This document shows, one piece after another, positions 27,234 through 35,510 of a stretch of 64,000 nucleotides of DNA (position 1 is the first letter of the stretch; each line of letters starts with the position of its first letter). The DNA is taken from assembly GCA_964538515.1 (NCBI GenBank), contig CAZIEW010000013.1:1-64000 (forward strand). Direction: 5' to 3'. A model generated the notes under the pieces. The model was not told the origin of the DNA. It ran no database searches and saw only the letters and a program-made list of their open reading frames with translations. This DNA is from CALBZH01 sp964538515. Its GTDB lineage: Bacteria; Desulfobacterota; Syntrophobacteria; Syntrophobacterales; Syntrophobacteraceae. The position numbers and the translations under genes are program-made.

Positions 27234-29111
27234 GTGAAGACCGCTGTCTTGATCGTGCTCAATGGGTCTCTGCTGGTGCTTTTTGGCGCGCTGCTCCGAA
27301 AGCAGGGGCTCCTGACCTCCCACCAAGCCGGGCGTGTCTGGCTGACGTGGCTTGCTGTGGCCATCATCACCCTGATGGATGAATTCACTTCCATCTTCTA
27401 TGCTCCGGCGGAGGCGTATCGCTTCATCGGCCCCAGCGCCATCGTGTTTATCCTGATCACCAGTATCCTGATTCGTTTCATGAGCACCCGCTTCACGGAG
27501 ATCGCGGAGATCCTGGAGCGCCATGACCTCATCGGGGGCGGGGTCTATTCTTTTTCCTATCTGGTCTTGGGACCAGGCATCTCCTTCATCGCCGTGTCCT
27601 CCATCATGGTGGACTACATCCTCACAGCGTGTATCTCAGCGGTGAGCGCTGTCCTGAACGGGGCCTCTTTTTTTCCCGCCATTGCTGAATCCGGCCCCTT
27701 CCACATCCCTCTGGTCATCGGCGTCATTTGGGGCATTGCGGGACTCAACATTACAGGAATTCGAGAAAATGCCCGGTTCACGTTCCTCATCTTCGTCTTC
27801 GCGAGCTTCGCCATCTTGAACCTGATCGCCACCGGTCTGATCAGCCTGGACAGTGCGGCTCTCGGGCGGCTTAAAGAGTCGGGAGTGCAGACGCTGGGTT
27901 ATCTCGAGACCGGATCGTGGACGCTCGACTACAATCATTTCATTTCGCACGTGGCCTTTTGTATCCTTGCCTATTCGGGAATCGAGTCGGTGATCCAGAC
28001 GGCGGGATTTGTGAAGGGCTGGCGTGAGATCCATCGGGCTTATCTCTTTCTGGCTCTGACCGTCGGGATTGTCACCCCTCTCGTTGCAGCGCTCGCCCTG
28101 TCGGCTCCCATCGATTTCACTGAGCATGAAGGGGATCTGATTACCCATTATGCGACCCTGCTCAATGGCGTGCCCTTCGGGGTGATCATGGCGACACTGG
28201 CAAGCCTTACCCTGATCATGGCGGTTAACACCGCCTTCGTGGCCTCGAGCGAGCTTATCGAGCGCGTGGCTCACCGATACGGCTTTCATTGGCTTGTTGC
28301 CACAAACCGGCGAAGCTCCCTCTACCGCATCCACATCCTCAGTGCCGCGACGTTCTCCGTGATCATTCTGATTACGAGCGGCAGCCAGAAGATCCTGGCC
28401 GACATGTATGCCCTGGGGCTCCTGGCAAGCTTCTGCATCAACATGGGCGCACTCCTCATCTATCGCTACTTTCAGGGCACGAAGGAGGTGACCCCTTACT
28501 TCACGAGCAGGCTCGGAACCCTGGTTTTGTGGATCATTCTGGTGAGCTGCTTCGTCTTCCTAGCCATCGAGAAGCCCTACGGAACCATGCTCTGGGTGAC
28601 GGTGACCGCAGTGGTGCTCACGTCCGGTATCGTGCTGTCCCGGAAAAGGGGACCGGAGATTGTTCAGATCGAGCAGGCGGAGGACGGGATGCAGATCGTT
28701 CGTTATCTGGCGCAATCCTCCCATACCGACTTGCATGTCTACTTTCAGAGACCTCGGGAGGAGCCAATCGAAACCCCTGAGGCCAACGAAGCTTATGTGA
28801 CGTTCTTTTCTCCACGCCAGCGCATTCCATTCCGGATGGGCCCCAACCACTTCCGGCTGCCCCTGTTTCGTGCAGGCATCTATCAGCCCATTTTGGCTCT
28901 GCTCAAGGTGCTTGAGCACGAGATGCAGGGACGGAGCGTCACCGTGTATTTTGGCTGGCCCATGTCTTCCTGGCTGGACCGGCTCTCCATGGGAGTGATG
29001 GTCTTTAACCTCATGAAGCTGCCCAAGATGTTTCCGCGATTCGGATTCGTCATTCGCTATCCCAAGGGGGGATGGCAGAGGGATGACACTCCCCCAGAGC
29101 AGAGGAGGTAA
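27234..29111 (+). CDS. APC superfamily permease with C-terminal soluble domain
   Basis: 625 residues. Residues 1-470 hold about 12 hydrophobic segments in the amino acid-polyamine-organocation pattern (GGGVYSFSYLVLGPGISFIA, GIAGLNITGIRENARF, AYSGIESVIQTAGF). Residues about 480-620 form a soluble tail of unknown fold. I chose GTG 27234 with GGAG seven bases before it; GTG 27228 is in frame too. Substrate not evident. Gaps upstream (27038-27233) show nothing recognised. Confidence 0.78.
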   Translation: MKTAVLIVLNGSLLVLFGALLRKQGLLTSHQAGRVWLTWLAVAIITLMDEFTSIFYAPAEAYRFIGPSAIVFILITSILIRFMSTRFTEIAEILERHDLIGGGVYSFSYLVLGPGISFIAVSSIMVDYILTACISAVSAVLNGASFFPAIAESGPFHIPLVIGVIWGIAGLNITGIRENARFTFLIFVFASFAILNLIATGLISLDSAALGRLKESGVQTLGYLETGSWTLDYNHFISHVAFCILAYSGIESVIQTAGFVKGWREIHRAYLFLALTVGIVTPLVAALALSAPIDFTEHEGDLITHYATLLNGVPFGVIMATLASLTLIMAVNTAFVASSELIERVAHRYGFHWLVATNRRSSLYRIHILSAATFSVIILITSGSQKILADMYALGLLASFCINMGALLIYRYFQGTKEVTPYFTSRLGTLVLWIILVSCFVFLAIEKPYGTMLWVTVTAVVLTSGIVLSRKRGPEIVQIEQAEDGMQIVRYLAQSSHTDLHVYFQRPREEPIETPEANEAYVTFFSPRQRIPFRMGPNHFRLPLFRAGIYQPILALLKVLEHEMQGRSVTVYFGWPMSSWLDRLSMGVMVFNLMKLPKMFPRFGFVIRYPKGGWQRDDTPPEQRR

Positions 29112-29282
29112 CTTCCCTCGGAGGGGTTCCGTTCGAATGGCGCTTCGTTCAAGAGCCTTGGGGCGCCAATGTGCCTCGTTCGTTCAGGGCTCGCCGTTCT
29201 AGCGAGTGCTGTCGTCCTCTGCTTGCCGACTTCCGCGGTCCGCTACAGCAGTTCGCGACGTGCTCTTTTGAGAGATCTCTTT

Positions 29283-30908
29283 ATGGAAGCGAAACCTGTC
29301 AACAAACCGCAGAAGGATGCCGCTGCGGGGTGGAGCGAGCGACTTTCTGAGAGTCGAGAAGACCTCGTCGTCAGACGGCAGCGGCGACGCCTGTTCCCAC
29401 GGGCTGCCCTGGTCGGGCTTCTCGCAGGCCTGACTGCCGCGCTTTTCCGGACTCTACTCGGGGAAGCCGACGTCTTAAGGAATACCCTGCTGAACTGGTC
29501 TCAGAAGCTGTCAGGGTGGGGCTGGATTTTTCCCATGTTATTCAGCATGGTCGCAGCCGCTTCGGCCTTCATGCTGGTAATCCGCTATGCGCCCGAAACG
29601 AGTGGCAGCGGCATCCCCCACCTGGAAGCGGTTCTGCATCGTTTACGAGTACTGAAATGGAAGCGTGTTTTGCCCGTCAAGTTCCTTTCGGGAGTATTGG
29701 CTATTGGCGGTGGACTGGCCCTGGGGCGTGAAGGTCCAACTGTTCAAATGGGAGGCGCCGTCGGGGACGCTATAGCCAACTGGCTCAGAGTGCCACCGCG
29801 TGAGCGGAGAATCCTCATCGCCGCCGGAGCGGGAGCGGGCCTTGCTGCTGCCTTCAATGCGCCTTTAGCCGGCGTGATGTTCGTTCTCGAGGAAATCCAG
29901 CGGGACTTTCATCCCTTTGTTTTTGGGGCCACCTTTCTCGCCTCGGCCATCGCCGACATTGTAGTCCGGCTCCTTGCCGGTTCCTTCCCCGTTTTCGACG
30001 CTCCCAATTACCCCAGCCCTCCAATGGCCTCCTTGCCTGCCTTTGCTCTGCTAGGGCTCCTGGCAGGATTGCTCGGAGTCTTGTTTAATAGAAGCTTACT
30101 TCGCACATTGGACCTGTTTGACCGGTTTCAGGGCCGATGGAGACTGGTCCTTGTGGCAAGTGTCGGCGCGATGGTCGGCATCGTGGGCTGGTTCTCTCCC
30201 GTCGCGATTGGCGGCGGTCATTCCCTTGCGGAGGCTGTTGTCGCAGGGAGATTGACGCTATCTGCCATTCCGTTCCTCTTTGTCGTCCGTTTTCTTCTTT
30301 CAGCGATCAGTTACGGGACAGGCACGGCCGGCGGCATCTTTTTGCCTTTGCTTACCATCGGCGCTCTCTTGGGTCTCGCGCTCGGTCAAATCGCACACCA
30401 TTGTGCACCGACGATCGTGCCCGAAGCAGCGGTGTTTGCAGTGGTCGGGATGGCGGCTTATTTTGCCTCAGTCGTGCGAGCCCCGCTCACGGGGATCGTT
30501 CTCATTGTTGAAATGACTGGCGACTATCAACAAATGCTGCCGTTGCTGGTGTGCTGTTTTTGCGCGTATGGTGTTGCCGAATGGATGAAAGACCTGCCGA
30601 TCTACGAGGCATTGCTGGAGCGCGATCTGATCCGGGACGAGCCTCACGTAGCCATTAAGGAGCCGATGGTCGTGGAGCTCGAGGTTGAGCGAGGGGCTCC
30701 TTTTGCTGGTCAGACGGTGAGAATGCTTGGGCTGCAGCCTGGATGCCTCCTGATTCGGTGTGTGGAAGAAGGGCGCGAGCTCGTCCCGACAGCGGAGACG
30801 CGTCTCGAAGAGCATATGCGGATTACCGCGATCATTGCCCCGGAGGCGGCCGAATGTCTCACTGCCCTGCGTCGCGGTTGCAAAGCGAGAAGTGAACGCG
30901 CCTCATGA
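29283..30908 (+). CDS. ClC-type chloride channel/antiporter with RCK_C domain
   Basis: 541 residues. Ion-pathway motifs are those of chloride-type ClC proteins: GSGIPHL (pore serine), GREGPTVQMGG (gating glutamate) and GTAGGIFLPLLTIGALLG. The C-terminal 75 residues (VELEVERGAPFAGQTVRML) resemble a TrkA-C/RCK_C ligand-binding domain. The pore serine argues against the fluoride-specific CLC-F branch. Start is uncertain: ATG 29283 is weakly preceded by GAGAT; ATG 29169 would add a hydrophobic stretch. Confidence 0.86.
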   Translation: MEAKPVNKPQKDAAAGWSERLSESREDLVVRRQRRRLFPRAALVGLLAGLTAALFRTLLGEADVLRNTLLNWSQKLSGWGWIFPMLFSMVAAASAFMLVIRYAPETSGSGIPHLEAVLHRLRVLKWKRVLPVKFLSGVLAIGGGLALGREGPTVQMGGAVGDAIANWLRVPPRERRILIAAGAGAGLAAAFNAPLAGVMFVLEEIQRDFHPFVFGATFLASAIADIVVRLLAGSFPVFDAPNYPSPPMASLPAFALLGLLAGLLGVLFNRSLLRTLDLFDRFQGRWRLVLVASVGAMVGIVGWFSPVAIGGGHSLAEAVVAGRLTLSAIPFLFVVRFLLSAISYGTGTAGGIFLPLLTIGALLGLALGQIAHHCAPTIVPEAAVFAVVGMAAYFASVVRAPLTGIVLIVEMTGDYQQMLPLLVCCFCAYGVAEWMKDLPIYEALLERDLIRDEPHVAIKEPMVVELEVERGAPFAGQTVRMLGLQPGCLLIRCVEEGRELVPTAETRLEEHMRITAIIAPEAAECLTALRRGCKARSERAS

Positions 30909-30976
30909 CGTGCCATGGAAACGCAGTTGATCGAGGCACAGGGCGCATGGCATTTCTCATGGTTTGCCCCTGAAAA

Positions 30977-31645
30977 TTAGGCTACCAGCTCCCTTTCAAA
31001 CGAATTTGGCTCTTGCATCCTACGGATGGATCTGAGTGACCTCAAATAACCGGATAGACCATAAATGGTTGCGACCAGACTTCCTACCGCAAGGAGGCCG
31101 TCGAAAATGGACCACCACGAGAAGCCGAAAAGGCGGAAGAAGGCGATGCTCAGTGACAAGAAAGCCAAACCCGTCCGGACCAGTGCCAGATGAGTTCGTG
31201 CACCGGCAAGCTCGGTGCGCTTTCTGGAAAACAGGGTACGGCTGCCGGCCATGTGCGTTCGTTGGAGGGCGAGGTTCGTTCTGCCCCTGGAGAAATCCGT
31301 TCTCAGAACAGCGAGGTCCGTGCGCTGGCCGGCCATCGACGTTCGCTCCCGGGAAAGGTCCGTGCGAATGGCCGCAAGCTCGCTCGATCTTGTGGAAAGC
31401 CGTGTCTGTTCCCGCACGAGCGCGGTCCTCTCCTGAGCCATCCCCGTTCGCTGCTCCGCCAGCGACGCGTCGGTGCTGGCACATTGAAGCAGCTCCGATG
31501 TGGACTGTCTGCTTTCCTTTCCCAGCCCTTCAAGGTTGCTTTCAATGGCTTTGATTTGCTCCTGAAGACCAACGGAACGATCCAGTAACCCTCGGATCGC
31601 TTCCAATGCGGATGCTACCTCGTGACGGAACCGGCTGTCGTCCAT
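30977..31645 (-). CDS. DUF202-like membrane protein with expanded RT heptad repeat
   Basis: 222 residues. Residues 1-60 are helical and acidic. From about 65 to 155 there are some 13 heptads built on an RT-x-L/M/F-A core (for example QRTDLAVLRTDF, QRTHMAGSRTLF), running into LALVRTGLAFLSLSIAFFRL and a second hydrophobic segment. The last RTxLA units plus two membrane helices match DUF202; the array before it is an extension of the same motif into a long amphipathic coiled coil. Function unknown. Confidence 0.7.
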   Translation of the reverse strand: MDDSRFRHEVASALEAIRGLLDRSVGLQEQIKAIESNLEGLGKESRQSTSELLQCASTDASLAEQRTGMAQERTALVREQTRLSTRSSELAAIRTDLSRERTSMAGQRTDLAVLRTDFSRGRTNLALQRTHMAGSRTLFSRKRTELAGARTHLALVRTGLAFLSLSIAFFRLFGFSWWSIFDGLLAVGSLVATIYGLSGYLRSLRSIRRMQEPNSFERELVA

Positions 31646-31686
31646 TTGAATTCTCCCCGCTCGGGACGAAACGATCGCCAGAGCAC

Positions 31687-32514
31687 CTAAGACATTTGTT
31701 GCAGGAGATCGAGCGATGGTGCGTAGCCGGGCGTGTACACAACCTCCCGCACTCCCGGCGTTGCGCCGCTGATTTCTTTTACGATTTCAAGGTCACTCGC
31801 CGCAAGATAGGGGCCGAACAGATGGACGGTCCCGTCTTCGGCCTTTGCACTGATCTCATAGGGATTGGTGCGTGTGTCACTCACCAGATTGGCTTCTACC
31901 GTTGCCGCAAGGAGCAGGCCGCTTACCTTGGAATGGGAGTCGGGCAGGGTCTGAAACTCATCCTCAGACATGACTCGCTCGAAAAGACCGCACACCGCAT
32001 TAAAACTGATATGGCCCAGATTCACGTGCAGGTCGTAGAATCTCGGGTCACGGATATCCCGGTGGTACATAAGACGCGCCCAGCGGACACGCTCTTCGTC
32101 CGTTTTGGTGACGTACTCGCGAGCGGTCTGCTCGTCACACAGCCTTCGCTCCATGGTCATCTTGACCCGAAACTCGAACGGAGCATCGATGCGAGCTCTT
32201 ATGAAGTGCTGGAGCGGCGGCAGGAGGAAGTGAGCAGAGTAGCCATGGTAGACCATGTTGTCGGCCAGGACCTCTTCCAACAAGGCATGACGCAGGAGAA
32301 CCAGGTAGGACCATCGCAATTTGCTGAATTGTTCGTAGGCCGAGATCGCGCCGTCGAGCTTCTCCATGATCCGCGTGGCGAGATCACCGTGGAGGTTCAC
32401 TCTCTTGGTCAGGGTTTCATGCGAGACGCACCGGATCCCAGTGCGCTCTTGAAGGCAGTCTGCAATCTTGGAGGCACCGGCCATGGTGCCACGGGAGATG
32501 AAAAGAATCGGCAT
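31687..32514 (-). CDS. cytidylate kinase-like P-loop protein with C-terminal BON domain
   Basis: 275 residues. ILFISRGTMAGASKIADCLQ is the modified P-loop of the cytidylate kinase-like family (ISR instead of a standard GxGKS nucleotide loop). Residues 205-270 (VEANLVSDTRTNPYEISAKA, then VHLFGPYLAASDLEIVKEIS) resemble a BON domain. In related bacteria such proteins accompany stress proteins; the substrate is not known. ATG 32514 starts the recognisable domain, with AAGGA ten bases upstream. Confidence 0.72.
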   Translation of the reverse strand: MPILFISRGTMAGASKIADCLQERTGIRCVSHETLTKRVNLHGDLATRIMEKLDGAISAYEQFSKLRWSYLVLLRHALLEEVLADNMVYHGYSAHFLLPPLQHFIRARIDAPFEFRVKMTMERRLCDEQTAREYVTKTDEERVRWARLMYHRDIRDPRFYDLHVNLGHISFNAVCGLFERVMSEDEFQTLPDSHSKVSGLLLAATVEANLVSDTRTNPYEISAKAEDGTVHLFGPYLAASDLEIVKEISGATPGVREVVYTPGYAPSLDLLQQMS

Positions 32515-32697
32515 GAGTCCAAAATCCTTCCCGTGAACCTCTTCGAAGCCCTCTCCACGGTTGTGGAACGGGGCACCCGATCGCAGAATACCATAAGTGG
32601 ACAGAGAAGGGGGAAAGGGCTTGGGCATTCTGGATGGTGCGTTACGACAGATGGTTTGTATCGAAGCTCAATCTCAAAGATGCAAGTCGGAAGGAGC

Positions 32698-32772
32698 GCT
32701 TAGTAATCGCCACCCCTCGAGGGGGGAATCAAAGGGGGGGTACCTTGCGAAACGAAGCTGACAGAGCACTAG
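32698..32772. repeat. CTAG-bounded short repeat, copy 3 (right end)
   Basis: CCCCTCGAGGGGGGAATCAA, then CTTGCGAAACGAAGCTGACAGA and GCACTAG, ending at 32772. The 60 bases match the reverse complement of the left part of copy 1. The left boundary is unclear (CTTAGTAA at 32698). The terminal CTAG ends the reading frame of a flavodoxin-like gene remnant on the minus strand. Confidence 0.65.
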
Positions 32773-32935
32773 AATGCCACGCGGGGGTTGATCCTGAGCC
32801 TTGACAGGTGAGCTATTTCATAGTCCTTCCCGGTGTCCCGGTGATCTTTTCGAGCATGCGGTGCAGGTTCCCGTGCGGCTTGGGGCTTCCGTCGATCACT
32901 AGGATCATCGTCCAATCCTCTTGGGGACGGCCCAT
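32773..32935 (-). pseudogene. N-terminal remnant of an NADPH-dependent FMN reductase / flavodoxin-like protein
   Basis: ATG 32935 has GGAGG upstream and the frame reads MILVIDGSPKPHGNLHRMLE, a typical FMN phosphate-binding start. It runs to a premature stop after about 40 residues, but the next frame continues GKDYEIAHLSRLRINPRVAF and then meets the TAG of the repeat. So the gene carries a frameshift and is cut off by the element. Confidence 0.55.
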
Positions 32936-33030
32936 CTCCCCCTCCCTAAGTCAGCATCGATCCCCCCGGGACGCCGGGAGGGGCAATGCATCATCGACGC
33001 GATGGCGGAGGGGCCGTCCTGATTCAGGTG

Positions 33031-33156
33031 TTACTTCTTCTTTTCCTCTTGCTTTTCGGCGAGTACTACCTTTTTGCCGCAAAGGTCACATTTTCCTTCT
33101 TCCGTGATGCAGGGCTGCTTCGGGGCTTCACCCCCGCAGATTCCACACTTTGGCAT
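33031..33156 (-). CDS. 41-residue four-cysteine ribbon protein
   Basis: MPKCGICGGEAPKQPC, then a GKCDLCGKKVV segment and a lysine/glutamate tail ending at TAA. CxxC pairs at residues 4-7 and 23-26, plus C16, suggest a small zinc or rubredoxin-like ribbon. AAAGGAGGTGA lies seven bases before ATG 33156, one of the best ribosome sites in the window, which supports real expression. Located just upstream of the same-strand interval before the Crp/Fnr gene end. Confidence 0.75.
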   Translation of the reverse strand: MPKCGICGGEAPKQPCITEEGKCDLCGKKVVLAEKQEEKKK

Positions 33157-33310
33157 CCTGATTCACCTCCTTTCGGTTGTCCGTGGCTGAGTTGATGACG
33201 ATTCTAACCGAGAGAGGGAATCGCTTCTGTAGCCGATGCTACGCGGCAGAAAAGTCAGGCGCAAAAAAATCGGCACTCCTCAGGGCCGCGTGGGCGCCCG
33301 GACCACCCCG

Positions 33311-34024
33311 TCACAGAAGGTCCGTTTCAAAGGGGAGAGTGAGCGTTCTTCCCTGCTGGATAATTTTCCCGGCTTCCTTGAGGCTCTTCATCGCACGGGT
33401 AATGCTGACCCGGTGCGATCCGGTGAGGAAACTTAGGTCTTCGTGGGTGAGTGGGAACTGGATCGTGTAGCCGTTCGCCCCCCTCACCCCGTGCTCACGC
33501 GAGACATTTAAGAGCACGCTGTGGAGCCGGTCTTCGAGGCTCGACAGGGACATGCTCCCCACCCGGTCCGTGAGCGATGCGATCGTCGTGCTCAGATTCC
33601 GTATGACCTGCAGCCCGATGTTCGGGTAGTCCAGGACGATCTTTTCGAAAGACGCCTTGCTAAAGCCGCAAGTAAGGGTCTTTTCCATGCACCAGGCGGT
33701 GACCGGATAGTCTATTTCCTCGCTCAGCATGTTTTCGCCGAGGAAGTCACCGGCCTTCCGAATATCGAGGGTAATTTCGATCCCGTCTTCAAGGGTTTTG
33801 CTTAACTTGACCCTCCCGGCCTTTATGAGAAACATGGTGTTGGCCCTGTCTCCCTGGAGGAAGATGGACTCCCCGCGCTCGTGTAGTTTTCGCATGGCGC
33901 GCTCGGCGAGCGCCCCCAACTCTTCGGGCTGAAGGTTCTTGAAGACCCAAAGGCTCCCGATGCAATTGGAGGAGAGCGCCAACGCCTCTCCCGCAAGCTC
34001 TCTGCAAAGACATCCCGAAGCCAT
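33311..34024 (-). CDS. Crp/Fnr family transcriptional regulator
   Basis: 237 residues: cyclic-nucleotide-type beta-barrel (30-140; GESIFLQGDRANTMFLIKAG), dimerisation helix (FEKIVLDYPNIGLQVIRNL) and winged helix with recognition helix FLTGSHRVSITRAMKSLKEA (about 190-215). The N-terminus has C5, C7 and C21 and a later C in VTAWC, so an iron-sulfur sensor like FNR is possible but spacing differs. Upstream of the gene lies a palindrome TGTAGC-N4-GCTACA, a good candidate for its own operator. Start ATG 34024 follows TGGAGAAAG. Confidence 0.88.
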   Translation of the reverse strand: MASGCLCRELAGEALALSSNCIGSLWVFKNLQPEELGALAERAMRKLHERGESIFLQGDRANTMFLIKAGRVKLSKTLEDGIEITLDIRKAGDFLGENMLSEEIDYPVTAWCMEKTLTCGFSKASFEKIVLDYPNIGLQVIRNLSTTIASLTDRVGSMSLSSLEDRLHSVLLNVSREHGVRGANGYTIQFPLTHEDLSFLTGSHRVSITRAMKSLKEAGKIIQQGRTLTLPFETDLL

Positions 34025-34241
34025 GATCTTTCTCCAGTGGTTAAACCGGGCGGCGATTGGTCGGCAAAGGCGATGGGAATGACTGAAACAAGCTCCTCGT
34101 CCGTGATGTCGGATAGCTCGCTGCTCTCTATGTCCGTCGACTTCGGACCGGTCATCCCGCGTGTGCCGAGGCCCCTTGCACGAGCTGCGCGCAGCCAAGC
34201 AGCATCGACAGTGCATTCTATCCGATCGGATCCAGTGTCCT

Positions 34242-34257
34242 TGTAGCGTGGGCTACA
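34242..34257. promoter_or_regulatory. Crp/Fnr-type palindrome, site 1
   Basis: TGTAGC-GTGG-GCTACA: perfect dyad with a four-base spacer, the geometry of FNR/Crp-type operators. It lies between the Crp/Fnr gene and the divergent fluoride riboswitch transcript. Two related sites occur at 35682 and 36527. Confidence 0.5.
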
Positions 34258-34304
34258 TGGAGGAGCTCCGTCTTGCCCTTTCCTTGATCTCGGCAGAATT
34301 TCAT

Positions 34305-34332
34305 TTGCCAAGTGAGCGGCTCATGCTATACA
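34305..34332 (+). promoter_or_regulatory. promoter of the riboswitch A transcript
   Basis: TTGCCA (34305-34310) and TATACA (34327-34332) with a 16-base spacer; start of transcription would fall near 34340, just before the aptamer at 34346. Confidence 0.6.
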
Positions 34333-34345
34333 AATATCGGAAATA

Positions 34346-34401
34346 TGAGGCAATGAAGTCTGCCTGAACCGCCCTTGAGCGAGGGCTGATGACTTCTACC
34401 A
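34346..34401 (+). promoter_or_regulatory. fluoride riboswitch A
   Basis: Matches the crcB-motif aptamer: GAGGCAATGAAGTCTGCC, then AACCGCCC, loop, and GGGCTGATGACTTCTACC. P1 is AGGCA/TGCCT, P2 GCCC/GGGC, and ATGAAGTC pairs with GACTTC. Family knowledge: fluoride binding stabilises the fold and turns transcription on. A hairpin ACTTCTACC/GGTAGGAGT reuses the 3' aptamer strand. The first gene behind it encodes a 97-residue protein. Confidence 0.85.
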
Positions 34402-34438
34402 GTCGGGTAGGAGTTGTGAGGAAGCGATGGTCACCCTG

Positions 34439-34476
34439 CCCCGGTTGGATCTCCCAAGCGGGGTTTTGCTTTTTTG
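34439..34476 (+). terminator. intrinsic terminator behind riboswitch A
   Basis: CCCCG (34439-34443) with CGGGG (34459-34463), and TTGG with CCAA inside, then TTTTGCTTTTTT. It lies 38 bases after the aptamer and before the coding region. Confidence 0.75.
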
Positions 34477-34657
34477 GGGTGAAGGGGCCCTCTCGGACGT
34501 CTCGCATGATCTTCGAATCATGCGTCTTGGCGCCAGCGACAGGGCTCCTCGGTGTGCCGGCACCCAGCATCACTTATGATACCATGGAGTTGGAGGAAGC
34601 AGGAAGACCTTAGAGACCTCAGTGACTGCGGGGAAAAGAACCCAGGGAGGTTTTGCC

Positions 34658-34951
34658 ATGGTTGAAACACATGATGACGTCGTAAAGGGAAAGCACCTGC
34701 CAAGGGTTGGGCAAACGGTGCGCAGCAAGAAGTACGGGACACTGTGGCGTGTCATGGAAAAACGGGAGGTGTGGGCGAATACAGCAGACGACCCGGAGAC
34801 CGGGAATCCGCGTCTGCTTCCCGCGATCTATCTCTGCTACTGGAAGATCAAGGACGGGGTGATGCCCGGTATCGGGAAGATGATGGGGTATGCCTACACA
34901 CTCCACGACACGACGTTTGAAACGAACTGGGAGATTCTGGGTGATTCGTGA
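34658..34951 (+). CDS. hypothetical 97-residue protein behind a fluoride riboswitch
   Basis: No family recognised. A soluble, mixed-charge protein: HLPRVGQTVRSKKYGTLWRV at the start suggests a small beta-barrel (SH3-like) segment, followed by a tyrosine/tryptophan-rich part (AIYLCYWKIKDGVMPGIGK) and ending TNWEILGDS. ATG 34658 has GGGAGG nine bases upstream. It is the first gene after riboswitch A and its terminator, so fluoride-responsive expression is expected. It could be a fluoride stress protein or simply the first cistron of a longer unit with the HIT gene. Confidence 0.65.
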   Translation: MVETHDDVVKGKHLPRVGQTVRSKKYGTLWRVMEKREVWANTADDPETGNPRLLPAIYLCYWKIKDGVMPGIGKMMGYAYTLHDTTFETNWEILGDS

Positions 34952-35126
34952 ACGATGGACAGGCAATGTCAGGAAAGCTTAAGATCGTCAGTCATTTGAT
35001 TGTCATGAGCTGGGTGCCGGCCAAACACCTGGTGGATCGGGGGTTGCCACGGATTGACAGGTGACTCGCGTGGAAACATTCGACGCGCACTGAGGATTGT
35101 AAACGATCACCTTCACGAGAGAGCCC

Positions 35127-35510
35127 ATGGAAAAAAGAGGCTGCCCGTTTTGCGATGCTACGCTCAAGCTGATGGAGAACGCCCATGCGTTCGCGATCTA
35201 TGATTCCTACCCGGTCAACCCCGGACATCTTCTGGTGATTCCCAAACGCCATTACGCCGACTTCTTCGATTCCACGCCGGAAGAGCTGCAGGCCATCCGG
35301 GCACTTCTTTGGGAAGGCAGGCTCTTGCTTGAACGAGAGTATGCTCCAAACGGCTATAACGTCGGGGTAAACTGTGGCATTCCTTCCGGGCAGACGATCA
35401 TGCATGTGCACGTCCATTTGATCCCGAGATACGAAGGTGATGTGGAAGACCCGACAGGCGGTGTCCGCGGCGTCATTCCGGCCAAGCAGTATTACCCGCC
35501 AAGCTCTTGA
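35127..35510 (+). CDS. HIT family nucleotide hydrolase
   Basis: 127 residues. CPFC near the N-terminus (6-9) and the histidine triad HVHVHLIPR (H93, H95, H97). HIT proteins hydrolyse dinucleoside polyphosphates or AMP conjugates; family members with a CxFC N-terminus often bind zinc. It follows the riboswitch A gene by 175 bases on the same strand and might be in the same transcript. Start ATG 35127. Confidence 0.88.
   Translation: MEKRGCPFCDATLKLMENAHAFAIYDSYPVNPGHLLVIPKRHYADFFDSTPEELQAIRALLWEGRLLLEREYAPNGYNVGVNCGIPSGQTIMHVHVHLIPRYEGDVEDPTGGVRGVIPAKQYYPPSS

Noticed and set aside
29283..30908. ClC protein as a fluoride-specific CLC-F
   Set aside because: It keeps the chloride-type pore serine (GSGIP), and no fluoride aptamer was found before it.
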